Part shown: positions 52,242 through 62,055 of the stretch, one piece after another
Numbering within the stretch: position 1 is the first letter of the stretch
Layout: each line of letters opens with the position of its first letter
Source: Heterotrichella gracilis
Lineage: Eukaryota; Sar; Xanthophyceae; Tribonematales; Xanthonemataceae
Length of the DNA stretch: 64,000 nucleotides
Direction: 5' to 3'
NCBI GenBank assembly: GCA_032358255.1
Contig: JAULBX010018968.1
Coordinates: forward strand, 1 to 64,000
Notes under the pieces: model-generated
Databases searched by the model: none
What the model saw: only the letters and a program-made list of their open reading frames with translations
Told to the model about the DNA's origin: nothing
Program-made: the position numbers and the translations under genes

Positions 52242-53270
52242 TTAATTATTCAAAGGTATATTAATCTTAACAATCACCAAATCGTTTGCTTCATGAATGC
52301 TGATTTTTGATTGTTGACCAAAGAGCAGTTCAAGCCGATGGGCTGAATTCTTAAATCCAACGCCGGTAAGTGCTTCGCTTGAAATTAATTTTCCGGTATT
52401 GGAAACACCAATGATCAGATCATTGTTATCAATAAATGTTTCTATTTGAATAAATCCAACGCCTGGAAATTTCGAAATCCCATGTTTAATCGCATTTTCA
52501 ACCTGGGATTGAATAATAAAGGGCGGGATCAAACAATGGGTCGTGTTTTCATCAATTGAAAAATGATAGGTGAGTCTGTCCTCGTATCTGATCTTTTCAA
52601 GATTTAAATAATCCTTCACCAAATTGATCTCAGCGTTTAATTCGATCAGCTTACTTTTATCCATCAACAAGGTATTACGCAGTATATTCGATAATTGAGT
52701 GACTGCTTCTTTGGCTTTGATCGGATCTTCATCGATCAGAGCCCGAATGCTATTCATACAATTAAAAATAAAATGGGGATTTAATTGTGCTTTTAAACTC
52801 TTTAATTCAGATTCTCTGCTGGCAGCCAGGTAACGCAACGAATTGATCTCTGAGCGTTTGTAATTTTGAAAATACTCAAATCCAAAATAGATCACATTCC
52901 ATAAACTAAAAATGACGGCAAAATTGATGACTGACTCTGAAATGGAGATCAGACTGAGTTCCGCTAATGGCAGGCCAAACAATCCGGAAAGAATTAAAAG
53001 CATTAAAAAGAACAAAATTCCTTTTACAAAACTTGAAAAAATGATCCAGGCCAATTGAGTGGGAATCTTTAAGTTCAAAATGTTTAACCGAATAACCAAC
53101 AATCGGTAAAAATGAGAGATGGCAATTCCCGTGGGTAACATTAAAAAATAAAGGAGGTATTCTTTGTAACCGGAGCGGGAGCTTAATCCAAAAAAAACAG
53201 AATTTAGAATGATGTAAAATGACCATCCAAAAATCTGACAATACCAATATATTTGATATTTTTTAGACAT
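52242..53270 (-). CDS. LytS/YehU-type sensor histidine kinase
   Basis: The 342-residue protein has four hydrophobic segments in the first ~130 residues, a short coiled coil (about 135-160), then the His_kinase domain with LKAQLNPHFIFNCMNSIRAL (phospho-acceptor His) and an ATPase N-box VENAIKHGIS. It lacks an extracellular sensor domain, so it probably senses a membrane state. It is paired with the LytTR regulator downstream. Confidence 0.93.
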   Translation of the reverse strand: MSKKYQIYWYCQIFGWSFYIILNSVFFGLSSRSGYKEYLLYFLMLPTGIAISHFYRLLVIRLNILNLKIPTQLAWIIFSSFVKGILFFLMLLILSGLFGLPLAELSLISISESVINFAVIFSLWNVIYFGFEYFQNYKRSEINSLRYLAASRESELKSLKAQLNPHFIFNCMNSIRALIDEDPIKAKEAVTQLSNILRNTLLMDKSKLIELNAEINLVKDYLNLEKIRYEDRLTYHFSIDENTTHCLIPPFIIQSQVENAIKHGISKFPGVGFIQIETFIDNNDLIIGVSNTGKLISSEALTGVGFKNSAHRLELLFGQQSKISIHEANDLVIVKINIPLNN

Positions 53271-53301
53271 GATTTAAGCTGATAAAGGAAATAAAATTTT
53301 A

Positions 53302-54642
53302 TCAATTAGAGATCACCCAATCATTTTGAAACTGACACGCATATTCAGGATCCAGTTTGATGTAGGTTGTTTTTGACTTCTTTTTGATCCAGTCTTTCAT
53401 CATTTTTTCCTTTTTATCCTGATTGGCCATTAATGAAATACGCTGGTAATCTTCTTTTAAATTGGCTTTATGCGGGTCGATACGATTCTTGAGTTTTACA
53501 ATTCTAAAACCTGGTTTGTTATCAGAAGCCATAAATTGCATGGGTTTACTGATATCACCTGCCTGCATGCTATTTAAGGTGGAAATCAAATTTTTATCTA
53601 ACTGACTCAATATTTCGTTATCAAAGCGGGTGCTGGCATTAGCGGGATTGATCATTAAACCTCCGTTTTGTTGTGTTTCTTTATCATCACTGTATTTTTT
53701 AACGGCATCCTCAAAACTAATTTTGCCAGCAGTGATCTCTTCATAAATAGAATCTAATTTAAGTTTACTATTAATAAAATCCTGATTGGTCATTTTTGGC
53801 ATGATCAATATATGTCGAAGATCCACAAATTCGCCTTTGCGTTGCACCAATTGAATAAAGTGAAATCCATACGGTGTTTCAAATACATTAGAGATCTCAC
53901 CGTTCTTTAATCGGGTGAACACCGCTTCAAAACTCGGATCCATAATTCCACGACCTACGTTGGCGTAAAAACCTCCGTCTTTTGCCGAACCCGGGTCTTC
54001 ACTATACAAACGGGCCAACATGCTCATGCTGCTTTCTCCTCTTAATACCCTTTGTCTGTATGATTCTAAAAGCTGTCTGGCTTCCATTTTGGCAGTGGCG
54101 CTGTAGCTTGGTTTTTTAACAAGGTGTTGTAACTCCACTTCTGATTCAATAAGAGGCAAACTATCTACCGGAATGGTATTGAAAAATAGCCTCACTTCTG
54201 AAGGGGTTAATTTGGCGTCTTCGGTGATTTTTCCATTCATTTTTTCAGCCAAAAGCTGATCCTGAACTTCCGATCGTAATTCGTCTTTAATCACATTGGT
54301 GCGTTTGCCATAAAAAGCCTCCAATTTTTCTTCACTACCAAATTGCTGAATAAAATAATTCATTCTTCGGTTCAATTCTGTATCCACTTCTCCGTCGCTA
54401 ACAGTTAAACTATCTCTGTCTGCCTGAGCTACCAGTAATTTTTGAAATACCAGCATTTCAAAAGCCATACAAACATTAGCCGGTACTCCCTGATTTTCGC
54501 GCTCGATCATGCTGCTTTGCAAGTCGCTTAAATAAATAGGGTATTTACCAACCACCCCAATCACTTTATCAATAACCTGAGTTTGGGCCTTAACTAAAGT
54601 GGAGAAAATTAATAGTAAAAAAAGAAATCCGATTCTATGCAT
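53302..54642 (-). CDS. periplasmic peptidyl-prolyl isomerase, SurA/PpiC type
   Basis: The 446-residue protein has a signal peptide (IGFLFLLLIFSTLVKAQ), a helical SurA-like N-terminal chaperone region (to about 165) and two parvulin domains. The first is around VELQHLVKKP ... GFHFIQLVQRKG; the second around VDLRHILIMPKM ... GFRIVKLKNR. It helps outer-membrane proteins fold. Its location ahead of outer-membrane T9SS parts is fitting. It lies 31 bases before the kinase gene. Confidence 0.92.
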   Translation of the reverse strand: MHRIGFLFLLLIFSTLVKAQTQVIDKVIGVVGKYPIYLSDLQSSMIERENQGVPANVCMAFEMLVFQKLLVAQADRDSLTVSDGEVDTELNRRMNYFIQQFGSEEKLEAFYGKRTNVIKDELRSEVQDQLLAEKMNGKITEDAKLTPSEVRLFFNTIPVDSLPLIESEVELQHLVKKPSYSATAKMEARQLLESYRQRVLRGESSMSMLARLYSEDPGSAKDGGFYANVGRGIMDPSFEAVFTRLKNGEISNVFETPYGFHFIQLVQRKGEFVDLRHILIMPKMTNQDFINSKLKLDSIYEEITAGKISFEDAVKKYSDDKETQQNGGLMINPANASTRFDNEILSQLDKNLISTLNSMQAGDISKPMQFMASDNKPGFRIVKLKNRIDPHKANLKEDYQRISLMANQDKKEKMMKDWIKKKSKTTYIKLDPEYACQFQNDWVISN

Positions 54643-54713
54643 GTTGGGTAAAATTACTTAAAAATTGGTGGTAATGGTAGGCGAATTTCTTAAAAATTGA
54701 TAAGATTTTTGAA

Positions 54714-54986
54714 TTAACGTTTAATCTCAAAAGTCTGATAACCCATTATCTCTTGCTCTTCGGCTTGAACTTCGGTAACATCCGATAAACGCGGACCGGT
54801 ATTGCACCATTCAATAAAACGATGAATGTTCTCCTCCTCCCCTTCGGCATGAATGAGTACACTTTCATCAAATTGATTACGTACAAATCCGGTGAGATCT
54901 AACTTGTGCGCCATGGCTTGTGCGTTATAGCGATAACCCACTCCCTGAACTTTTCCGCGAACATTAATTTTATAATTTCGTATCAT
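54714..54986 (-). CDS. acyP: acylphosphatase
   Basis: This is a complete 90-residue acylphosphatase. The substrate-binding Arg is in VRGKVQGVGYRYNAQAMA and the catalytic Asn in LTGFVRNQ. It hydrolyses carboxyl phosphates such as acetyl phosphate. It begins eight bases after the OmpA gene, so it is probably co-transcribed, but has no obvious link to T9SS. Confidence 0.94.
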   Translation of the reverse strand: MIRNYKINVRGKVQGVGYRYNAQAMAHKLDLTGFVRNQFDESVLIHAEGEEENIHRFIEWCNTGPRLSDVTEVQAEEQEIMGYQTFEIKR

Positions 54987-54994
54987 ATTTGTAA

Positions 54995-57100
54995 TTATCT
55001 GGTCGGATTGATCAGATTTAACTTGGTTTCTCCAATAATTCTAAAAGCGGTACGCCTGTTCTTTTGATGTGCTGCTTCAAATTCGGGACTTTTATCTTCC
55101 ATGAGATCAATTTCTGACTGCGGAATGATAGGCTTACTTTCACCATACCCCACAGCAGTTAGTCTCTTTTTAGAAATTCCTTTTTGAATTAAATAATCAA
55201 CACAGCTTTGGGCCCGAGCTTGCGATAAACGCATGTTGTATGCATCGTTTCCACGGGAGTCGGTATGTGAACTTAATTCAATGCTTAAATTATCATTGAG
55301 TTTTAAAAGATCTACGATCTTATCTAATACTTCCATTGATTTTGGACGTAAGGTCGCTTTATTAAAATCATATTCTACTCCTTCAATTTCAATATCCCCT
55401 TCCGGTATTGGGATCAAATAAAAATCTTCCTCAAAATGTTTACTGTCGGTTAAGCCTTTGGTAATGACACTCGACGACTTACCAAAATATTTACTTTTTT
55501 GCGCTTTTAAAAAATACTCAAAATTGGCTTTTAAATCGGTCTTATAATAACCTTCTTCATCGGTGACCACATAAAAAGGCTCATCATTATCGTGAACATC
55601 TCTTATGGTGACAAGGGCTGAGGGAATAGGCAAACCGGTGGCATCATCATATACATGTCCTTCCAGATCAAATTTAATTGGATCGTTTTGATACGAATAA
55701 ATATTATAACAATGCCCGCCTGGACAATCTAAACGGTCGCTTGAAAAGAAACCTTTAGATCCAAGCATATCGGTAATGTAATACGAATCATCCTTAGATG
55801 AATTGATAGGCTGATTAAGATTCACAGGAACCGCATAAACCGAATCATCCACATTTAAACTTGATTTATAAATATCCAAGCCTCCAAACCCCGGCAAGCC
55901 ATCGGAGCTAAAATAAAGGGTATTACTAATATCATGATAAAAGGGAGTGACTTCATCTGCTTCTGTATTGATATTAGAACCTAAATTAACTGCCTCCCCA
56001 ACAAAACCATTCTCATCAATAGACGCCATCCACAAATCAAAACCGCCTTTGCCGCCGGGACGATTTGAAGAAAAGAATAAACGTCTGCCATCAGCGGTAA
56101 CGTATGGATGATGTGATTTATAACCCGGTAAATTAATATTGGTTCCTAATTTCATGGCCTCGTAAAACTTTCCTCCGGTTGTTCGGGCCATGTAAATAAA
56201 TGCTTCGTAGCGATTGTTGTCACTCCAACGGGTAAACAACATCACTTCATCGGGTGTAAATACCGCCGAGCCTTCATGAAGAGAGGTATTGACGGGCCTT
56301 CCAAAATTAATGGGTCTTTGCCAAATAGTATCTTCAAGTGTAGAAGAATATAAATCACAGTACCAGCGTGAATCTTGTTTTTCAGGATCACTCACCACGC
56401 CTCCTCTTCTGGCGCTGGTAAAAATGACTCTTTGATCACTTAAATAATAGTTGGTCCCAAAATTACTGGTGCCACGGTTAAACACCATGGTATCCATCAT
56501 TCGTACTACCGCTTTTTTACGAACCAAGGTATCCATGGCAAAATAACACCAGGTTTCTTTTTTTGCCGCTAGTAAAATTAAGGAGTCTGTGCCTTCATTT
56601 TGTTGAACGAATGAATCAAAGGCTTTTAAAGCATCTTCGTATTTCTTTTGATTCATTAAAGAAAGGGCGTAAAAATATCCGGCATCTTTATATACATTGC
56701 GTTCCACACATTTTTTAAACTGATCGGCGGCGTGTGAGTAATCAAAGTTTAGGCGATAACTTTGAGCTAAACGGTATAAGATAAAATCATACTTACTTGA
56801 TTGTACCAAATCTTCTTTTGCGATGTTCGTGCTATCTTTTCGTTTGGTAACGGCCAATTCAGGTACAGTAAATAAAGAAGGCATTTTCAGATTGACCAAC
56901 TGAGGCTCGTAAGGCAATACATAAGTAGCTAATACCGTGGTATCATCCAGTACTTTTGAATAATAGATGGCAGCGTTGGCGTAATCTCTATTCATGTAGG
57001 CTTCATCAGCCAATTCAATCCATACTTTTTTTGATTGTGCAAAAGAATGGAAGGTCAAAAAGACAAATAAAAACTGTATAACTACTTTTTTGTTCAGCAT
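54995..57100 (-). CDS. TPR-PD40-CRD-OmpA family protein (PorE-like)
   Basis: The 701-residue protein has a signal peptide (VVIQFLFVFLTFHSFAQ) and TPR repeats (about 25-200; YANAAIYYSKVLDDTTVLAT). A PD40 beta-propeller follows (YVTADGRRLFFSSNRPGGKG; NTLYFSSDGLPGFGG), then a carboxypeptidase-like domain (LEGHVYDDATGLPIPSALVT) and a C-terminal OmpA domain (SSHTDSRGNDAYNMRLSQAR) that binds peptidoglycan. This order is that of PorE, a T9SS component tying the system to the wall; the same layout also occurs in other gliding-cluster proteins. It follows a PorP/SprF gene by 13 bases. Confidence 0.88.
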   Translation of the reverse strand: MLNKKVVIQFLFVFLTFHSFAQSKKVWIELADEAYMNRDYANAAIYYSKVLDDTTVLATYVLPYEPQLVNLKMPSLFTVPELAVTKRKDSTNIAKEDLVQSSKYDFILYRLAQSYRLNFDYSHAADQFKKCVERNVYKDAGYFYALSLMNQKKYEDALKAFDSFVQQNEGTDSLILLAAKKETWCYFAMDTLVRKKAVVRMMDTMVFNRGTSNFGTNYYLSDQRVIFTSARRGGVVSDPEKQDSRWYCDLYSSTLEDTIWQRPINFGRPVNTSLHEGSAVFTPDEVMLFTRWSDNNRYEAFIYMARTTGGKFYEAMKLGTNINLPGYKSHHPYVTADGRRLFFSSNRPGGKGGFDLWMASIDENGFVGEAVNLGSNINTEADEVTPFYHDISNTLYFSSDGLPGFGGLDIYKSSLNVDDSVYAVPVNLNQPINSSKDDSYYITDMLGSKGFFSSDRLDCPGGHCYNIYSYQNDPIKFDLEGHVYDDATGLPIPSALVTIRDVHDNDEPFYVVTDEEGYYKTDLKANFEYFLKAQKSKYFGKSSSVITKGLTDSKHFEEDFYLIPIPEGDIEIEGVEYDFNKATLRPKSMEVLDKIVDLLKLNDNLSIELSSHTDSRGNDAYNMRLSQARAQSCVDYLIQKGISKKRLTAVGYGESKPIIPQSEIDLMEDKSPEFEAAHQKNRRTAFRIIGETKLNLINPTR

Positions 57101-57113
57101 AATAAATCCAGGT

Positions 57114-58109
57114 CTATAGACGTGGACAGTTTTTAATTTCAGTATTTTTTATTTTTTTTCCTAACCAGGTTAATGACAATTCATAGGCACCTCTTGATTT
57201 ACTTACTCCACGTAGAGTAGAAACGTTGAAATCATAGGCCATTTTAAAAATATAATTATCCTTACGGAGGCCCACATAGATCACCGATGCATCATTTGCT
57301 CTGAATGTGTAGCCAGCCAAGGCATAAAATTTTTCACCTTTAAAATAATAACCGGCATCAATGGCAAAGGTTTGTTGAAACACTTTCGACTGGTAATACA
57401 ATAACAATTTAGGGATCAGATAAAATATTTCATTCACATTGATCCTTACACCGGTGTGAAAATAATAACGTATAGGTAAGCGGTTATTACCACCTAAAAA
57501 GGATTCCTTCGGTCGGGTAATATTAAACATGCTAAATCCCGCAAAAGGATTTAATCGGGATTGTTGTTTGCCGTAATAATACAAAGCCCCGAAGTTAACT
57601 GCTTCCTGAAATTGTGTTTCCCCTGTAAAATTTTCGCCACTGGCGGTTGATTTGTCAAAAGTGCCTCCCCCGGTGGTTGTCCACTGTGAATCAAAGGTCA
57701 ACACCTGATATTCGATTCTTTTTTGTGTAAAACCGGCTTGTAAACCAAGAGATAAATTATGATATTTTTCCTTATCAACAGGCACTGAATAAGCAGCTGA
57801 ACCAATCATTTGGAAAATATTTAGATTGCCTGCGCCCGCCCGCATATTACTGATCTGTCCTCCTAAGCCCCATTTACCTTTAGGAACATCAAAGCTCACC
57901 AAAGTAGTTGTAAAAGGTTTATAGGCCAATGCGTTCCATTGATTTCTGAAATGAGCATGCACGCGCATTTTGGTTTCAATAAGACCGGTTAAAGCTGGAT
58001 TCAAAAACAAAGGAGCCGCATCATACATACTCAAATGAAAATCCTGCGCCTTAAGCAATGAAAACAAGCTTAAAGAAAAGATAAGGATATACTGTTTTAA
58101 TTTTTTCAT
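57114..58109 (-). CDS. PorP/SprF-family outer-membrane protein
   Basis: The 331-residue barrel has a signal peptide (QYILIFSLSLFSLLKAQ). The family opening FHLSMYDAAPLFLNPALTGL is followed by HAHFRNQWNALAYKPFTTTL, with RGAYELSLTW near the end. PorP/SprF proteins are needed for export or attachment of a cognate type B adhesin and contact PorK/PorN. The ATG directly follows the stop of the giant adhesin upstream (TAGATG), a sign of a dedicated pair. Confidence 0.92.
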   Translation of the reverse strand: MKKLKQYILIFSLSLFSLLKAQDFHLSMYDAAPLFLNPALTGLIETKMRVHAHFRNQWNALAYKPFTTTLVSFDVPKGKWGLGGQISNMRAGAGNLNIFQMIGSAAYSVPVDKEKYHNLSLGLQAGFTQKRIEYQVLTFDSQWTTTGGGTFDKSTASGENFTGETQFQEAVNFGALYYYGKQQSRLNPFAGFSMFNITRPKESFLGGNNRLPIRYYFHTGVRINVNEIFYLIPKLLLYYQSKVFQQTFAIDAGYYFKGEKFYALAGYTFRANDASVIYVGLRKDNYIFKMAYDFNVSTLRGVSKSRGAYELSLTWLGKKIKNTEIKNCPRL

Positions 58110-61100
58110 CTATCTGATTATACTGATATCTCCATTCTTTTTTACTTGACGGTTATTGTACATATCCACCACCAAGGTCCAAACATAAACGCCAACAGGT
58201 TGATCTTTACCGTCTTTTTTTCCGTCCCAACCAACACTCTGATCACTGGTTTCAAAGATCAATTCACCCCAATTATTATACACTCTAAATAAAAATGTTT
58301 CAAATGGACCGCCTTTCACAAACAACAGATCATTTAAGCCATCACCATTGGGTGAAAAGGCCCGAGGCAACTGTGGAAGCAAGGTCACATCAATATCTTT
58401 ACGCAAAGTATCCTGACAACCGGCCTTATCCGTGACGGTTAATTTGACACTAAACAAGCCTGCTTTTTCGTACACATGAACAGGAGCCTGCTCTGAAGAG
58501 GCACCTTCATCACCAAATTCCCAAAACCAGGCGGCAATATTTCCTACCGGTGTGGTGAAATCTGAAAAATAAACCGGTTCTTTTACCACGGTTGGATTAT
58601 TTGTTAATCCAAATTCAGCTATTGGTTTTGAAAACACATCCACATAAACCCGAACAGGTTCTGACACACAACCAACACTTGGCGATTGTCCTACCGGTGT
58701 AGCGGTAACCGTTAGATAGGCGGAGAATCGCTCAGCAGTGATGTATTGATGTGAAACCGTAGTGGTTGGAAAGGAGGTAATGAGCGGTGGCACATTAAAT
58801 AAGATACTGTCGCCAAACTCCCACTTCCACAAGCCAATAGGATCAGAACCTGGAGGAGCAATGGATCTGTTCGTAAAGATCACATTTGAATTTTGACAAG
58901 CCGGAGAAACCACAAAATCGGCAATTGGTAATGGTTTAATGCGAACCAATGAATCAAATACATCGGTACAACTCACATTCAAATTACTCAATCCGGTAAC
59001 CGTTAGTGTGACCAAATACTGTTGAGCCAACGAATAGGTCTTCACCGGATTTTGAGTGGTAGAACCGGCGCCTGAATCACCAAAATCCCAATTATAAGAT
59101 AAAGAAGAGGTGCCATTAGCCGATGAACCATCTTGAAAAAGTACCGGAGCATTTAAACACCGTTTTTGCCCGAATGAAAAACGAGCCGTAGGAGACGGAA
59201 CAAAGGAGGCAGTGAAAGCACTTGAACTTGCCGGACATTGTTGATTGTTAGTGGAAGTTAAGGTGAGGATCACAAAGCCATTATCATAATCCGATTCACT
59301 CGGAACATAAAATCCATTGATGAAATTAGCTCCGGGAGTAAATGTACCCGGACTAGAGGTATTACTAGAGGTACTCCATATTCCGGTATTGGTATATCCC
59401 GTAATGGTTCCGGTTAATGCCACTAAAGCATTTCTACACACCGGAATAAAATTCTGATTTACTTTAACATCAGGTGCCTCTAAAATGGAAACACGAATAG
59501 AATCCTGCACAGAAGGACAAATACCGGGAGCGCTTGACAAGACAAAATCAATATAACCTAAGGTATCCAATGTATTTAACGAATACGTTGCAACAACCGG
59601 AGAAACCTGGGCTTGTTGTGTAGAAAAGGCGCCAAAAGCATTGTTTGAAGACCATACTCCTTGATTTGAAGAACCGCTCACTGTGCCACTTAAGGCAATT
59701 GTTCCAACCCCGGCACATACCGTAAAATTCGAAGGCAAATTCAAACTTGGTTTTGAGATCACATTGATTTGCATGGTAGCACTCTCACTGGCGCAATACA
59801 AACCGTTATTTGTAGACGTAAGTGTCAAAATAATAGCACTTTGAGTAAGATCATTTGGACTTAGAATATAAGTAGCCGTTGGTGAAGAATTGGTCAAAGT
59901 ATAAGCGCCTGTTCCACCTAACCAAATACCAGTGGTAGTAACCCCGCTTATGTTTCCATTTAATGCTACCGAAGAGGAATTGGTACAAACCACGGTATTG
60001 TTTGGTACTATAGTGAGAACCGGAGGATTAATAAAATTAACGGTGACACTGTTCACAGAGTTTGGACAACCACTTAAAGGAGCCTGACTCGTTAGAAAGA
60101 GTGTAATAGTGTTTGCTGCAAGATCGGCAGAAGAAGGTGTATAGGTAGTGACTAATCCAGGTACACCAAACACACCGCCGTTACCCCCACTCCATTGGCC
60201 ACTCACCGCATTAGTAACACTTCCGGTTAAAACAACCGGTAAAATATTATTCTTACATAAAATAGTGCCATTGCCAACTAATACTTTTGGCCTTTGATTA
60301 ATGACCAGTTTAACCGAGTCGGTGACACTCTTACAACTTCCCGTTGAAGATAAATACAAGGTGATTGTTTTTGTTGGAGCAATGGAAGTCGTGTCGTTGG
60401 TAGAAACGGTATAAATAGTTGAAATAACATTGACTGAAGAGGAATAGACCGGTGAAAAACTTCCCGTTGCACCACCGCTGATGGTCACACTTCCACTGGT
60501 ATAAAAGGTACTCCACACACCAGTAATATCAGCGCCTGAAACTGTACCGGTAACAGCCACTGTACCAGCCTGACCGGCACAAATAGGACTAACTGTTTGA
60601 GTTTTCACTTCGGTACGACGAAGAAAGGAGGACATGTAATGATACAATCCACCGGTGGATGTGCCTCCATTAAATACGCCTAAAGCAAACACATCCTGAT
60701 TATTACCCACTGTATATGAACCGATAGGAATTTGAACGGTGCTAAAAACAATTTGAGCTCCAACATATAAACTATTGGTGCCGGGAACAATGGTGAATGC
60801 AGAGGCTGGTATAGAGGCAAAAGGTGATAGTGTAAAACTGTTTTGAGCCCCGTTCTTGCATAAAATATTTAAACGGAAAGCCTGATCGTTATTTCTTGAA
60901 AAAGCTACCAGACTAGAACCGGCACAACTCAAAGGAGGTAACAAAGCTTCTCCTAATTCACAACCATAACCTGTGGCATGCAATACATACACATTTTTAT
61001 CGGCTACTACTGAAGTTAGGCCTTGGGTTGTTTTATAGTGATAAGTATCCCCTTTGTTAATTAAAGTATTGGTAACCACTCCGTCATTGATCGTAATTGA

Positions 61101-62054
61101 GGTGAAATTTTCAGTACCCACAATATAAGCTCCCTCCGGTTCCGGTGCATTCATGGCTCCTTTTAATACAATATAATCCTTCCCTACTATTTCAACAGGC
61201 ACGATCTGATCACCCATTAAATCAAAACATCCCGTTACACCTGATACAGAATCATCTGCCACAGTTACAGCAATTGGTTTATCTGATACAATCACCGAAC
61301 CTGATAAACTTTGACCACTCACATTGGTAAACTGCGTAACATTTTCAACCGTATAGGCATCGCCCGGATTATTCAACAGTATACTATACGTCACGCCGGC
61401 TGTGTGGCCAACCACATTACATTTTGGATTAATCCAAACCACCGTATTTGACATGGTGGCCACAATGTTTATCTGTTGTTTGGGTTGTGTGACAGTTAAA
61501 TCACAGTTAAGATCATTGGCATTAACACCACAGCTATTTCCTGTGAAGGTTTGATTCTTCCATTTGGTTTGAAATGGACAAACAAATTCTTTACCTAAAC
61601 CGTTTTGTCCTTTTAATGAAAAGGTTTCCGGATTTAAGAACGACGTCGGTCTGGTTACTACGTCATAAACCACAGTGATGTTAGCTGAAGAAGAAATATA
61701 TAAACCATAAGGCACCACTGTGTTTGCTGGACGGGTTTCTAATGAATCAAATCCGAAATTGGTAGAAGAGGCAATTTTATCTCGCCAAAAAACGTAATTA
61801 AAATTACTATTCGGACCAAGATTAATGGTGGTATCATATCGATTAGGGGCAATGGCGGCCGGCTGACGAATACGGATAGTGGTGTTGGCATTATTAAAGC
61901 TTGAAATATGAAGTACCACATTATCTTTCCACCAGTGATCGGGTGTTACCCAAGGTGCTGCAAACCAAAAGGCAGTATCAATTTGAGCTGCTGCCGTAAA
62001 TGTTTTAATGATAAAACACACACTGAGTAATACTATTTTTAGTCCCCTGGTCAT
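58110..62054 (-). CDS. giant T9SS type B surface protein with IgGFc-binding-like head
   Basis: The 1314-residue protein has a signal peptide to about residue 24. The head (about 25-390) resembles the IgGFc-binding N-terminal domain, with DTAFWFAAPWVTPDHWWKDN, PIAVTVADDSV and YGCELGEALLPPL. It is followed by at least five Ig-like repeats of the CxGxGTIALSGTVSGSSNQG type. Three PKD domains come next (SYNWDFGDSGAGSTTQNPVK; WKWEFGDSILF; AWFWEFGDEGASSEQAPVHV). The type B domain (PRAFSPNGDGLNDLLFVKGG; VYNNWGELIFETSD) ends it. Such proteins decorate the cell surface. IgG binding is only a family name here. It sits between two PorP/SprF genes. Confidence 0.9.
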   Translation of the reverse strand: MTRGLKIVLLSVCFIIKTFTAAAQIDTAFWFAAPWVTPDHWWKDNVVLHISSFNNANTTIRIRQPAAIAPNRYDTTINLGPNSNFNYVFWRDKIASSTNFGFDSLETRPANTVVPYGLYISSSANITVVYDVVTRPTSFLNPETFSLKGQNGLGKEFVCPFQTKWKNQTFTGNSCGVNANDLNCDLTVTQPKQQINIVATMSNTVVWINPKCNVVGHTAGVTYSILLNNPGDAYTVENVTQFTNVSGQSLSGSVIVSDKPIAVTVADDSVSGVTGCFDLMGDQIVPVEIVGKDYIVLKGAMNAPEPEGAYIVGTENFTSITINDGVVTNTLINKGDTYHYKTTQGLTSVVADKNVYVLHATGYGCELGEALLPPLSCAGSSLVAFSRNNDQAFRLNILCKNGAQNSFTLSPFASIPASAFTIVPGTNSLYVGAQIVFSTVQIPIGSYTVGNNQDVFALGVFNGGTSTGGLYHYMSSFLRRTEVKTQTVSPICAGQAGTVAVTGTVSGADITGVWSTFYTSGSVTISGGATGSFSPVYSSSVNVISTIYTVSTNDTTSIAPTKTITLYLSSTGSCKSVTDSVKLVINQRPKVLVGNGTILCKNNILPVVLTGSVTNAVSGQWSGGNGGVFGVPGLVTTYTPSSADLAANTITLFLTSQAPLSGCPNSVNSVTVNFINPPVLTIVPNNTVVCTNSSSVALNGNISGVTTTGIWLGGTGAYTLTNSSPTATYILSPNDLTQSAIILTLTSTNNGLYCASESATMQINVISKPSLNLPSNFTVCAGVGTIALSGTVSGSSNQGVWSSNNAFGAFSTQQAQVSPVVATYSLNTLDTLGYIDFVLSSAPGICPSVQDSIRVSILEAPDVKVNQNFIPVCRNALVALTGTITGYTNTGIWSTSSNTSSPGTFTPGANFINGFYVPSESDYDNGFVILTLTSTNNQQCPASSSAFTASFVPSPTARFSFGQKRCLNAPVLFQDGSSANGTSSLSYNWDFGDSGAGSTTQNPVKTYSLAQQYLVTLTVTGLSNLNVSCTDVFDSLVRIKPLPIADFVVSPACQNSNVIFTNRSIAPPGSDPIGLWKWEFGDSILFNVPPLITSFPTTTVSHQYITAERFSAYLTVTATPVGQSPSVGCVSEPVRVYVDVFSKPIAEFGLTNNPTVVKEPVYFSDFTTPVGNIAAWFWEFGDEGASSEQAPVHVYEKAGLFSVKLTVTDKAGCQDTLRKDIDVTLLPQLPRAFSPNGDGLNDLLFVKGGPFETFLFRVYNNWGELIFETSDQSVGWDGKKDGKDQPVGVYVWTLVVDMYNNRQVKKNGDISIIR

Positions 62055-62055
62055 A